Assembly (NCBI GenBank): GCA_041391765.1
Contig: JAWKNJ010000024.1
Location: forward strand, 38,643-102,642
Source of the DNA: SHAN690 sp041391765
Lineage (GTDB): Bacteria > Bacteroidota > Bacteroidia > Flavobacteriales_G > Salibacteraceae
Direction: 5' to 3'
Length of the DNA stretch: 64,000 nucleotides
Shown: positions 39,361 through 47,934 of the stretch, piece after piece
How the letters are laid out: the number at the start of each line of letters is the position of its first letter
Position numbering within the stretch: position 1 is the stretch's first letter
Translations under genes and position numbers: made by a program
The notes under the pieces: generated by a model
The model's database searches: none
Told to the model about the DNA's origin: nothing
What the model saw: only the letters and a program-made list of their open reading frames with translations

Positions 39361-40100
39361 TATTTATTGGCTGTGTATAAGAGAATTGCTCCCGCAACGA
39401 AAGCAAATCCTACTACCATGGTTATTACAGTCGCTATGATAAATCTGATTAAGCCTGAAATAACGCTGGTTTGGAATGCCTTGATGTAGAAGTATATTGT
39501 GTAAAGAATGAAAAATCCTGATAGGCTTTCCCAGTATGGGTCGATCGAAGGTATAAATGCAGAGAAAATGAAATCAAGCGGTAACTGAGCCAAGGTCATG
39601 GCTGAATAACCGAAGGCATTTATGACCAAGTGTTCAGCGAAATTTAGTTTAGCGTTGCCAAATGCAATCCACGTTCCCAAAGAAAGCAACGGCACACTCA
39701 GCATCATAAATACATCGGTGTATTCCATGACAACTTTAAGTCCTGTAGTGGGGTCATTAGGGTCAATACCTACAATTTCCGCGAACGACATTCCAAATGC
39801 GCTTACGATCAGTGCGGACAGTGTGACCGCGGTGAAAAGCATGCGAAACGGATTCATATATCTCAATCGATCACCCGAAATGAAATTTGATATCACCTCG
39901 TGCGGATTTTTCCAAAGCATGATTGCAGTGTAAATCAATCCACGTTCAAGATTGAAAAGGTTTTGCATAGCATCCGTAAACAATACTCGTAGCGTGAGTC
40001 TTGGATGCGAAACATTCCTATGACAAGTGTTGCACAGATCGTTCGGTTTGTGATTGGTTGTCATTGTATCCGTCATTGCGAACAAAGCTACATTTGGCAA
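39360..40100 (-). CDS. DUF3667 membrane protein
   Basis: 246 residues. A short Cys motif (NDLCNTCHRN, about 21-30) is followed by FTDAMQNLFNLERGLIYTAI and NPHEVISNFISGDRLRYMNP, the DUF3667 signature. Five or so hydrophobic segments follow in the second half. The usual zinc ribbon is reduced to one CxxC plus His. The start is uncertain: ATGs at 40100, 40076 and 40064 are all in frame. Function is unknown. Confidence 0.78.
   Translation of the reverse strand: MPNVALFAMTDTMTTNHKPNDLCNTCHRNVSHPRLTLRVLFTDAMQNLFNLERGLIYTAIMLWKNPHEVISNFISGDRLRYMNPFRMLFTAVTLSALIVSAFGMSFAEIVGIDPNDPTTGLKVVMEYTDVFMMLSVPLLSLGTWIAFGNAKLNFAEHLVINAFGYSAMTLAQLPLDFIFSAFIPSIDPYWESLSGFFILYTIYFYIKAFQTSVISGLIRFIIATVITMVVGFAFVAGAILLYTANK
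40064..40096 (+). promoter_or_regulatory. Promoter of the heptose operon
   Basis: TTG (40064-40066), 22 bases, TACATTTG (40089-40096). Transcription would start near 40103. This makes the GTG at 40121 the first usable start of the glycosyltransferase and excludes the longer frame from 40001. The promoter lies inside the start of the opposing DUF3667 gene. Confidence 0.6.
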
Positions 40101-40120
40101 CGAATTGTGATAGACCTAGA

Positions 40121-41242
40121 GTGAAAGTTTGCATAGTAGGAACGGCTTGGCCGTATAGAGGTGGGTTAAGCGCCATGAATGAGCGCTTAGCAAAGGAGTT
40201 CGTGGATCAAGGTCACGAAGTGGAGGTCATCACCTTCACGCTTCAATATCCGAGCTTCCTTTTTCCAGGAAAATCTCAGTTTGATGATCGACCTCAGCCA
40301 CCTTTTACGATCAAACGGATGATCAACTCAGTGAATCCGTTCAATTGGTTTAAGGTTGGGAATTACATCAAAGATTCGGCACCGGACTTAGTAATTGTGA
40401 AGTATTGGATTCCATTCATGGGGCCGTGTTTTGGAACCATTTTACGCCTTGCTAGACATGGCAGCAAGATGAAAGTGGTATCCATTCTCGACAACTTGAT
40501 TCCACACGAGAAACGACCAATGGACATGGCCTTTAGTCGGTATTTTGTCAAAGCTGTGGATGGATTCATCACGCTATCGAAGAGCGTGCTGAATGACATC
40601 AACGAATTCGACCAAGTGAAACCGAGAAAGTTCAGCCCGCATCCCGTGTATGACAGTTTTGGTGAAGTTGGAGACAAGGGTGAGGCTCGGAAGAATCTGG
40701 GATTAGATCCGGAAGGAAAGTATATACTGTTTTTCGGATTCATCCGGGACTACAAAGGCTTGGATATGTTGTTGGAAGCCATGGCCGATGATCGAATCAA
40801 GAATTCAAACGTGAAGTTGATGGTGGCCGGGGAGTACTATTCGAACGAAGAGAAGTACCAAGAAATTATCAACCGATTGGGTATTTCAGATCGATTGGAA
40901 CTCTTCACTCAATTCATTCCGGACAATGAAATCGGAATGTATTTCAATGCGGCTGACTGCGTTGTACAACCCTATAAAACCGCTACGCAGAGTGGCGTCA
41001 CTCAGATCGCCTATCACTTCGAAAAACCAATGATCGTCACGAACGTGGGTGGCTTGCCAGAGATCGTTCCCGATGGTCAGGTGGGGTATGTCTGTGAGGT
41101 AAACCCAACGTCCATTGCCGACTCGATATTGAAATTCTATGATGCGGACGTCAATCGATTTTCGCTGAAAATCAAGGAGAAGCAAAAGGAATATTCGTGG
41201 GCAACTATGATTAACAACGTCTTCACAGTCGTTGGCATGTGA
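40121..41242 (+). CDS. GT4-family glycosyltransferase
   Basis: 373 residues. The N-terminal Rossmann half begins VKVCIVGTAWPYRGGLSAMN. The C-terminal half has ILFFGFIRDYKGLDMLLEAM and LMVAGEYYSNEEKYQ, then the sugar-nucleotide site CVVQPYKTATQSGVTQIAY and IVTNVGGLPEIVPDG. It is a cytoplasmic, GT-B fold enzyme of CAZy family 4. It is the first gene of the GDP-heptose operon, so it may transfer heptose or assemble the same glycan; the acceptor is unknown. The GTG start is chosen from the promoter and the normal N-terminus. Confidence 0.87.
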   Translation: MKVCIVGTAWPYRGGLSAMNERLAKEFVDQGHEVEVITFTLQYPSFLFPGKSQFDDRPQPPFTIKRMINSVNPFNWFKVGNYIKDSAPDLVIVKYWIPFMGPCFGTILRLARHGSKMKVVSILDNLIPHEKRPMDMAFSRYFVKAVDGFITLSKSVLNDINEFDQVKPRKFSPHPVYDSFGEVGDKGEARKNLGLDPEGKYILFFGFIRDYKGLDMLLEAMADDRIKNSNVKLMVAGEYYSNEEKYQEIINRLGISDRLELFTQFIPDNEIGMYFNAADCVVQPYKTATQSGVTQIAYHFEKPMIVTNVGGLPEIVPDGQVGYVCEVNPTSIADSILKFYDADVNRFSLKIKEKQKEYSWATMINNVFTVVGM

Positions 41243-41261
41243 TGGAGTATATTCGCCCGCA

Positions 41262-42287
41262 ATGATGTATCGTAGCAAAGCGCCATTGCGCATAGGTTTT
41301 GCAGGCGGAGGAACAGACGTTTCTCCTTATTCTGATCAGTATGGCGGAGCCATTCTCAATGCTACAATTCAACTCTATGCCTACGCGAGTATCGAACCAA
41401 CGAACGATGGAAAGGTCACTTTCATTGCAGCTGATCATGGTAAAACCTTAGAGTTTGAAAGTACTGAGGAGCTTCCGACAGGTGGTGGGCTTGATCTGCA
41501 AGTTGGCGCCTATAATCGCATCGTCAAGCAGTTTTCGAAGAAGCCATTATCATTCAAAATGACCACGTTCATAGATGCACCATCAGGCTCTGGCCTTGGA
41601 ACGTCCTCTACATTGATGGTTGCGATCTTGGGTGCATATTCTGAGTGGCTAAGTCTACCACTCGGTGAATATGACATGGCACATTTAGCGTATGAGATTG
41701 AGCGCATTGATTTGGAAATGGTAGGAGGAAAACAAGATCAGTACTCGGCCACTTTTGGTGGATTCAATTTCATTGAGTTTTACGCGGACGATAAAGTCAT
41801 TGTGAATCCATTGCGAATCCGTGACATCTACGCCAACGAATTGGCGCATAACCTGTTGCTTTTTTACACTGAAACGAGTCGCGAATCAGGACACATCATT
41901 TCGAAGCAACGAGAAAACGTAACTGCCAATCAAAGCGCAGCTGTTGAAGCTATGCATAAGCTAAAGGAGCAGAGCGTGATGATGAAGGAGGCGCTACTTA
42001 AAGGTGAGATTGATCGTATGGGTGACATCTTACAATTTGGCTGGGAGAATAAGAAACGAATGGCAGAAGGTATCAGCAATCCTATGATCGATGCCTTCTA
42101 TGATGCTGCTATTTCAGCCGGTGCAACAGGAGGAAAGATATCAGGTGCAGGTGGTGGAGGTTTCATGATCTTCTATTGCCCGAACAACACCAGACATGCA
42201 GTGATCAAATCCCTCAAGGAAATGGGCGGAAAGATTCAACCATTTCAATTCAGTAAAGAAGGACTACTTACATGGAAAGCAAAATAA
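41262..42287 (+). CDS. hddA: D-glycero-alpha-D-manno-heptose 7-phosphate kinase
   Basis: GHMP kinase of 341 residues that phosphorylates C1 of heptose 7-phosphate. MMYRSKAPLRIGFAGGGTDV is the family N-terminus. The ATP loop is DAPSGSGLGTSSTLMVAILG (about 105-125), and the third motif is GKISGAGGGGFMIFYC near 298. ATGs at 41262 and 41265 are both possible; the frame from 41232 would overlap the glycosyltransferase. Adjacent gmhA, hddC and gmhB support this role over other GHMP kinases. Confidence 0.92.
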   Translation: MMYRSKAPLRIGFAGGGTDVSPYSDQYGGAILNATIQLYAYASIEPTNDGKVTFIAADHGKTLEFESTEELPTGGGLDLQVGAYNRIVKQFSKKPLSFKMTTFIDAPSGSGLGTSSTLMVAILGAYSEWLSLPLGEYDMAHLAYEIERIDLEMVGGKQDQYSATFGGFNFIEFYADDKVIVNPLRIRDIYANELAHNLLLFYTETSRESGHIISKQRENVTANQSAAVEAMHKLKEQSVMMKEALLKGEIDRMGDILQFGWENKKRMAEGISNPMIDAFYDAAISAGATGGKISGAGGGGFMIFYCPNNTRHAVIKSLKEMGGKIQPFQFSKEGLLTWKAK

Positions 42288-42844
42288 AGTCGATCATTCA
42301 GGACTCCATTCAAACCAAGGAACGCCTTTTGGCTGACCAAAAGGTTGTAGATGCAATTGGCCATTGTGTCACGTTGTGGGTCAATTGTTTGAAGGCCGAT
42401 GGTAAGGTTTTGTTTTGCGGAAATGGGGGCAGTGCGGCAGATGCGCAACACATTGCAGCCGAATTAAGCGGACGATTTTATAGTGATCGTGATCCGTTGT
42501 TCGGTGAAGCTTTGCATGTAAACACGTCCTATTTGACGGCTGTTGCGAATGACTATTCGTATGATGAAGTATACTCCCGATTGATCAAAGCCAAAGGTCG
42601 AAAAGGTGATGTGTTAGTGGGTATATCCACTAGTGGAAACTCCGGAAACATTGTGAAAGCATTGGAGCAAGCGAAGGTTCAGGGAATGCACACCATTGGC
42701 TTTACGGGTGAAACAGGTGGGAAAATGCGAGAGGTGTGCGATGTGTTGATCAACATTCCATCAACCGACACACCGCGAATTCAGGAATCACACATCTTGG
42801 TTGGTCACATCATTTGCCAGCTGGTTGAAGAAGTCATGTTTTGA
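42272..42844 (+). CDS. gmhA: Phosphoheptose isomerase
   Basis: 190 residues, SIS fold. Converts sedoheptulose 7-phosphate to D-glycero-D-manno-heptose 7-phosphate. GNGGSAADAQHIAAELSGRF (about 49-68) and ISTSGNSGNIVKAL (about 116-130) bind the substrate. ESHILVGHIICQLVEE near the end carries the active-site Glu and His. It overlaps hddA by 16 bases, indicating one transcript. First enzyme of the pathway. Confidence 0.94.
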   Translation: MESKIKSIIQDSIQTKERLLADQKVVDAIGHCVTLWVNCLKADGKVLFCGNGGSAADAQHIAAELSGRFYSDRDPLFGEALHVNTSYLTAVANDYSYDEVYSRLIKAKGRKGDVLVGISTSGNSGNIVKALEQAKVQGMHTIGFTGETGGKMREVCDVLINIPSTDTPRIQESHILVGHIICQLVEEVMF

Positions 42845-43548
42845 TGGCAAATCGCTCGGCTATCATATTGGCGGGCGGCTTTGGCACCAGATTGCAATCT
42901 GTGGTAGCTGACGTTCCGAAGCCGATGGCTGAGATTGCAGGTCGTCCTTTTCTCGAATACTTACTCAATTATTTGATCTACTTCGGGGTAGATGAGATAG
43001 TGATGTCTACGGGACATTTAGCACATGTTGTCAGCGAGCATTTTGGTAGCAACTATAGAACTGCTAGGATCAAGTATGCGGTTGAGGAAAGTCCTCTGGG
43101 AACAGGCGGTGCGATCAAATATGCGATGAGTCAATGCTCAGCTTCTCAAGTGTTGGTGATCAATGGGGATACATTCTTTGATGTGAATTTGAACGAGGTC
43201 TTTGATTCACATCTAGGTGCTGAGATCACCATGGTTTTGCGACCGATAGAAAATCCTGATCGATTTGGAACCGTTGAGTTGGACTCGAAAAACAGGGTAG
43301 TCGCCTTTCATGAAAAGCGTGCAGGATTGGAGCTAGGAATGATCAATGCGGGAACATATTTGATGAATATAAGCGTATTTGATTCATTCGATTTACCGCA
43401 GCGATTTTCCATTGAAACAGAGTTTTTTGCAAAACACTGTGCTGACCTGAAGATCAATGGATTTGTCAGAGATGGCTATTTCATTGACATTGGTATACCC
43501 GAAGAATACAAACGAGCAAATGAAGAATTTCGATCCTTCCGTTATTGA
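42841..43548 (+). CDS. hddC: Heptose-1-phosphate guanylyltransferase-like nucleotidyltransferase
   Basis: 235 residues with the nucleotidyltransferase fold. The N-terminal loop is AIILAGGFGTRLQSVVADVP followed by KPMAEIAGRPFLEYLL. The metal-binding Asp is in VLVINGDTFFDV, and VEESPLGTGGAIKYAM precedes it. In this operon it should form GDP-D-glycero-alpha-D-manno-heptose. No hldE-like ADP-heptose fusion is present here, so the GDP route is the better reading. It overlaps gmhA by 4 bases and gmhB by 29. Confidence 0.86.
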   Translation: MMANRSAIILAGGFGTRLQSVVADVPKPMAEIAGRPFLEYLLNYLIYFGVDEIVMSTGHLAHVVSEHFGSNYRTARIKYAVEESPLGTGGAIKYAMSQCSASQVLVINGDTFFDVNLNEVFDSHLGAEITMVLRPIENPDRFGTVELDSKNRVVAFHEKRAGLELGMINAGTYLMNISVFDSFDLPQRFSIETEFFAKHCADLKINGFVRDGYFIDIGIPEEYKRANEEFRSFRY

Positions 43549-44059
43549 TTCCAGCTGGACGCTATTTCTTGATCGCGATGGTGTGATCAATAAGCGCATT
43601 GTGGATGACTATGTCAAGCACTATCACGAATTCGAATTTTTGGATGGAGTGCTGGAGGCGTTGAAACTTTTGAACCCCGTTTTTGATCGAATTGTGGTTG
43701 TGACTAACCAACAAGGAATTGGAAAGGGTGTGATGACTGAGCGTGACCTATTAGCTATTCACGAACACATGCTGGCCGAGGTGTTTACTGAAGGAGGTCG
43801 AATTGATGCCATATTTCACTGTCCTGAGCTAGCAGAAAATGATCCTGCATGTCGTAAGCCAAACACAGGAATGGCCATTGAGGCACGCGAACAATTTCCT
43901 GAGATTGACTTTTCAAAATCCATTATGGTGGGGGATAGCGATTCGGACATGGAGTTTGGAGAACGACTTGGAATGCGTTGCGCCTTCATTGGGGAAAATT
44001 CGGCCTATGAGCCGTTTCCCGCGCTCATTCACTTTGCTAAGCGAATAACTTCTGAATAA
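43520..44059 (+). CDS. gmhB: D-glycero-D-manno-heptose 1,7-bisphosphate phosphatase
   Basis: 179 residues, HAD superfamily. LFLDRDGVINKR (about 13-24) is the nucleophile motif and VTNQQGIGKG motif II. The Cys-rich zinc loop IFHCPELAENDPACRKPNTG is near 95-115, and MVGDSDSDMEFG is the metal motif. Removes the C7 phosphate before nucleotidyl transfer. The ATG at 43520 (MKNFDPSVID) lies inside hddC; the longer frame from 43457 has no support. Last gene of the heptose pathway set. Confidence 0.91.
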   Translation: MKNFDPSVIDSSWTLFLDRDGVINKRIVDDYVKHYHEFEFLDGVLEALKLLNPVFDRIVVVTNQQGIGKGVMTERDLLAIHEHMLAEVFTEGGRIDAIFHCPELAENDPACRKPNTGMAIEAREQFPEIDFSKSIMVGDSDSDMEFGERLGMRCAFIGENSAYEPFPALIHFAKRITSE

Positions 44060-44100
44060 TCCAAAAGATTATGCGTTAGAATGAATCTACTTTTGGTTTG

Positions 44101-44919
44101 ATGAGAAAGCTGATTCTAATAAACGTCCTAGTGCTTATATCGCTGAGCATCATTGCTCAAGATGGAAAGTTCAACCAAACGGATGCTCAAGGTCGAAAAC
44201 AAGGCACTTGGATGAAGTATTACGAGCCTGATGAAAAGGGTAAGGAGCAAGTCAGATATGAAGGACAGTTCAAGAACGATAAGCCTGTTGGAACATTCTT
44301 CTACTATTACCAAACTGGGGAAAAAAGCTCCGAGGTGTCTTATATAGGCGAAGACGGAGTTCAGTCGGATGCCAAGTTTTTTCACGTGAACGGTACTGTG
44401 ATGGGAGAGGGGAAGTACCTAAATCAGAAGAAAGATGGCGTTTGGAAATACTATGATGACCAGACTATTTTGAGTTCTGTGGAACCATATAAGGCAGGAA
44501 AGTTAGAAGGTGTCGTTAAGGTTTATTTCCTGAACGGAAAGGTTGCAGCGGAGATTCCATATGTCAATGGACTTAAGAATGGTCCTTTTGTGGAGTACTT
44601 TTCTGATGGGTCAGTTCGAATGCAGGGTACATACCAAGACAATACTTACACGGGAGAATACGTCCAAAACTTCCCAACTGGTAAGCCAATGATCAAGGGA
44701 CAATACACTGCTGCCGTTAAGGATGGATTGTGGATTTACTACGCAGATGACGGTCGAGTTAAAGCCCAGCAAGTCTTCAAGAAGGGCAAAATGATCAAGG
44801 AAAAGATCGAAGACGGTTTTGAGCCCACGGAAGTTCCAATTGATATTGAGGAGAAGGACAAAATTGACGAACAAAAGCTTCTTGACGAATACTACAAGCA
44901 GACTGAAATGGGCAAGTAG
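44101..44919 (+). CDS. MORN/YwqK-type repeat protein, secreted
   Basis: 272 residues with a signal peptide (about 1-20, ending SIIAQ). At least six repeats of the MORN_2 type follow: GKEQVRYEGQFKNDKPVGTF, GKYLNQKKDGVWKYYDD, KAGKLEGVVKVYFLNGKVAA, IPYVNGLKNGPFVEYFSDG, GTYQDNTYTGEYVQNFPTG and GQYTAAVKDGLWIYYAD. Automatic annotation often calls this family antitoxin component YwqK, but no toxin partner is present. The charged C-terminal tail is unique. Function is unknown. Confidence 0.82.
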   Translation: MRKLILINVLVLISLSIIAQDGKFNQTDAQGRKQGTWMKYYEPDEKGKEQVRYEGQFKNDKPVGTFFYYYQTGEKSSEVSYIGEDGVQSDAKFFHVNGTVMGEGKYLNQKKDGVWKYYDDQTILSSVEPYKAGKLEGVVKVYFLNGKVAAEIPYVNGLKNGPFVEYFSDGSVRMQGTYQDNTYTGEYVQNFPTGKPMIKGQYTAAVKDGLWIYYADDGRVKAQQVFKKGKMIKEKIEDGFEPTEVPIDIEEKDKIDEQKLLDEYYKQTEMGK

Positions 44920-45116
44920 CTGTTCGAACCTACGATTGTCCTCCGTGCAATTATCATTACTCCGATTTCATTTCTGGCTTTCCCATTTCGGGAATAGATT
45001 TCCATATTGATTTAGTTATTGTCTCTTGTTGGTCACTTAATTCATTGAAATAGAGCAATGTAGAGTTCTTTTGTGTTTGGTATTCATTTGGCATCGGATT
45101 CTTCAAAATGATCGAT
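44920..45116. other. Intergenic region without recognised elements
   Basis: About 197 bases, AT-rich. No hairpin with a T run and no clear TAnnTTTG box was found. Confidence 0.35.
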
Positions 45117-46004
45117 ATGAAAAACCAAATTTTTTTAATCAGCACAGCGGCAGTTTTGATGTTCAGTTCATGTTCACATGAAAAGTACACGAAGGAAATA
45201 GAGGATTTAAAAGTGAAGCTAATCGCGCTTAAAATCGAAACAGACAGGAATGCAGAATACATCACGGATTCATTAGAATGGGAGCTGAATAGAAATCTTA
45301 ACGAGATTGAGCTCGACATTAATAACGTTTTGGAGAAGAATGGAGTTATAGTTGGTGAAGACGGAACAGGAATTGAGCATCACACCTCAACCAAGGAGGA
45401 GATTATACGGAGGGTTCAAACCTTTTCGGAGTTGTTGACTCATAATCGAAATAAGATTGATCATCTAATAACCAAGCTAGAGAAAGCCGAAAGCAATAAC
45501 GATGCGTTGATCGCTTCGTTAGAAAAAACCAAATTAAGGTTAGAGAAACAGGAACGAACTATGGAAGAACTCTTCGTACAGCTTCAAGACGAACGAAGTA
45601 AGTATGGAGCGTTAGACGTAGGTTTCAGAATGCTTAAGGCGCAAAATGATTCTCTGAGTCACTGTTTGGGTGAGCTTGATCAAAAATTGCATACTGGATA
45701 CTTAGTGGTGGGTGATTTTAGGGAGTTGAAAGAGAAAGGAGTCTTGAGCAAGGATGGCGGGTTGTTCACCCTAGGAGCTGCGCACGTTTTGGACAATGAT
45801 TTTAATGAACGTCAATTTAGTCAAGTGGACATCAGAGAAAAGGTTAAGGTAAATGTTGGCGCCAGGAAGGCTGAGTTAATCACTGAGCATCCCACTAATT
45901 CCTATGAGTTTAAGTTGGATGGAAAGGAGGTCTCGTATCTGGAAATAAAAGATCCTCAAGAATTTTGGAGGGCAAGTAAATACATGGTGTTGGAGGTTAA
46001 TTAG
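45117..46004 (+). CDS. Coiled-coil lipoprotein of a Bacteroidota family
   Basis: 295 residues. MKNQIFLISTAAVLMFSSC is a lipoprotein signal with lipobox FSSC (Cys at about 19). Residues 25-190 are heptad-rich coiled coil (EKTKLRLEKQERTMEELFVQ, SHCLGELDQKL). The C-terminal domain has GYLVVGDFRELKEKGVLSKD, LGAAHVLDNDFNE and a closing PQEFWRASKYMVLEV, a pattern I know from uncharacterised lipoproteins of this phylum. The ATG at 45117 is chosen because the lipoprotein signal begins there (ATG at 45108 also possible). Function is unknown. Confidence 0.77.
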   Translation: MKNQIFLISTAAVLMFSSCSHEKYTKEIEDLKVKLIALKIETDRNAEYITDSLEWELNRNLNEIELDINNVLEKNGVIVGEDGTGIEHHTSTKEEIIRRVQTFSELLTHNRNKIDHLITKLEKAESNNDALIASLEKTKLRLEKQERTMEELFVQLQDERSKYGALDVGFRMLKAQNDSLSHCLGELDQKLHTGYLVVGDFRELKEKGVLSKDGGLFTLGAAHVLDNDFNERQFSQVDIREKVKVNVGARKAELITEHPTNSYEFKLDGKEVSYLEIKDPQEFWRASKYMVLEVN

Positions 46005-46019
46005 GTGCATGCCAATGTC

Positions 46020-46050
46020 AAAAAAGCGGTCAACATCGACCGCTTTTTTT
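46020..46050 (+). terminator. Rho-independent terminator
   Basis: AAAAAAGCGGTC (46020-46031), a 6-base loop, GACCGCTTTTTT (46038-46049). It sits 16 bases after the lipoprotein stop. A-rich on the left and T-rich on the right, it could work in both directions. Confidence 0.88.
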
Positions 46051-46117
46051 GTTTGTATTGGTCTAAAACGAGGATGTCACAGATAAATCTGACCTTTGTG
46101 GCTGATTTGGAGGAAAA

Positions 46118-47269
46118 TTGAGCAAGAACGGAAGGATATTGGTGGCGATGAGTGGCGGAATTGATAGTTCCGTTGCTGCGATGCTTTTGCATGATGAGGG
46201 ATATGAAGTGGTAGGAATGACCATGAAGACTTGGGACTATGCCACGAGCGGGGGAGCGAGAAAAACTACAGGTTGCTGCAGCCTTGATGATATTAATGAT
46301 GCGCGCAACTTAGCGGTGTCAAAGGGCTTTCCTCACATGATTCTGGATATACGAGAAGAGTTTGGTGATTTCATCATTGACAACTTTGTGGAGGAATATT
46401 TGGCTGGTCGAACCCCAAATCCCTGCATCATGTGCAATACCCACATCAAATGGGATGCACTTCTACGGAGAGCGGATCATTTGGATTGCGAGTTTATCGC
46501 CACAGGTCATTATGCGAATAGCAGGAAAGAGAATGGTCGCTACGTGATTTCGAAGGGACTTGATGAGAACAAAGATCAGTCATACGTGCTTTGGGGTTTA
46601 AAACAAGAAGCATTGGCGCGAACCAAGTTCCCATTAGGGAAATTCACAAAACCTGAAATCCGACAAATGGCTTTTGATCAGGGCTTTGAAGAGCTGGCGA
46701 AGAAGAATGAAAGCTATGAGATCTGCTTCGTTCCGGATAATGACTATCGCGGTTTTTTAAACAGAAAGGTGGATGGATTGGAAGAACGTATGACAGGTGG
46801 GAAGTTCATGGATGCACAAGGCAACGTACTGGGCGATCACCGCGGTTATCCATATTACACGGTAGGTCAGCGCAAGGGCCTGGGAAAGGCGTTTGGCGAA
46901 CCCATGTTTGTGACTAGAATTGACCCTTTAACCAATACTGTATACTTAGGCCGGGAGGATGAACTTCAGGCCAGCACCATGTTTGTGCGAAACCTGAATC
47001 TTCAAAAGTTTGTTTCGATCGATAACGGTCACGAAGCCTTGGTCAAAATTCGCTACAAGGACAAAGGAGCAATGGCGAGCATGTTCAACGAACCTGAGGG
47101 GAGGATGCGGGTTGAATTTGCGCACAATGTTAGTGCTATTGCCCCAGGTCAAAGTGCGGTGTTCTATGATGGTCAGGATGTGATAGGAGGAGGTTTCATT
47201 GCCAGGGAAAAAGAGATACCCATCGAGCATTCAAGGCGCATTATCCGAAATGAAAAGGTGAAGGGTTGA
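46118..47269 (+). CDS. mnmA: tRNA-specific 2-thiouridylase MnmA
   Basis: 383 residues; thiolates U34 of tRNA-Lys, -Glu and -Gln. The PP-loop is ILVAMSGGIDSSVAAMLL (about 7-24). The catalytic cysteines are in NPCIMCNTHIKW near 105 and SYEICFVPDNDY near 205. The family-specific YYTVGQRKGLG follows near 248. The start is TTG at 46118, preceded by GGAGG, a stronger ribosome site than most genes here; it yields the usual MSKNGRILVAMSGG terminus. The stop overlaps the next gene by 4 bases. Confidence 0.94.
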   Translation: MSKNGRILVAMSGGIDSSVAAMLLHDEGYEVVGMTMKTWDYATSGGARKTTGCCSLDDINDARNLAVSKGFPHMILDIREEFGDFIIDNFVEEYLAGRTPNPCIMCNTHIKWDALLRRADHLDCEFIATGHYANSRKENGRYVISKGLDENKDQSYVLWGLKQEALARTKFPLGKFTKPEIRQMAFDQGFEELAKKNESYEICFVPDNDYRGFLNRKVDGLEERMTGGKFMDAQGNVLGDHRGYPYYTVGQRKGLGKAFGEPMFVTRIDPLTNTVYLGREDELQASTMFVRNLNLQKFVSIDNGHEALVKIRYKDKGAMASMFNEPEGRMRVEFAHNVSAIAPGQSAVFYDGQDVIGGGFIAREKEIPIEHSRRIIRNEKVKG

Positions 47270-47934
47270 AACTCCAGATCGCAATACTGTTTAGTAGCCT
47301 ATTCGCGCTGGTGTCTTGCAAGGAGCCCCAATCCATCGAATCCATTGACTTCGCTTATTCCTACTTGCCGTTGAACGTTGGCAGCTACATTGACTATTCA
47401 GTGGATTCAGTGGTTTATAACGACTTTGACCAAACGGTTACCACCCATCGATTCATCCTGCGTGAAACTGTCGCAGAAATATTCGAAGATGCCACAGGCA
47501 GACAAGCATTTAGAATTGAGCGATCGAAGAAACATCCTGATTCATTGTATTTCGAGGTTTCAAATTCCTATTCAGTAGTGTTGGACAAGGTGAGGGCAGA
47601 ACGAACTATTGATAATCGGCATCAAATGATCTTGAAATTTCCTCCAAAAACAGGCGAGAGCTGGGATGGGAATGTTTTTAATGCGGATGATGAGCAGGAC
47701 TTTGAGTATGCCTATGTTCATCGACCCGAATCCATTGGAGTGTTCACCTTTGATTCGACCCTTCGCGTTATTCAGGAAAACGACACCGACAATTTCGTCA
47801 TCAAGGCATTTTCCGAGGAGCGATATTCTACCGGAATTGGATTGGTTTATAAAGAGTTTCTTCACATCGAAACCAATTTTGACATCGATTCCGGGCTGCA
47901 CTGGACGCAGACCATTTTGGACTATTCCAATTAG
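47266..47934 (+). CDS. Lipoprotein, unrecognised
   Basis: 222 residues beginning with TTG at 47266, inside the mnmA stop (TTGA). MKLQIAILFSSLFALVSC is a lipoprotein signal (lipobox LVSC, Cys at 18). The body has alternating strands (YLPLNVGSYIDYSVDSVVYN, MILKFPPKTGESWDGNVFN, YSTGIGLVYKEFLHIETNF). The GSYIDY and SWDGN motifs occur in small Bacteroidota lipoproteins of unknown role. Coupled translation with mnmA is likely, though a functional link is not evident. Confidence 0.75.
   Translation: MKLQIAILFSSLFALVSCKEPQSIESIDFAYSYLPLNVGSYIDYSVDSVVYNDFDQTVTTHRFILRETVAEIFEDATGRQAFRIERSKKHPDSLYFEVSNSYSVVLDKVRAERTIDNRHQMILKFPPKTGESWDGNVFNADDEQDFEYAYVHRPESIGVFTFDSTLRVIQENDTDNFVIKAFSEERYSTGIGLVYKEFLHIETNFDIDSGLHWTQTILDYSN

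Noticed and set aside
44101..44919. YwqK-like antitoxin of a toxin-antitoxin pair
   Set aside because: Repeats match the MORN_2 family but there is a signal peptide and no toxin gene beside it.
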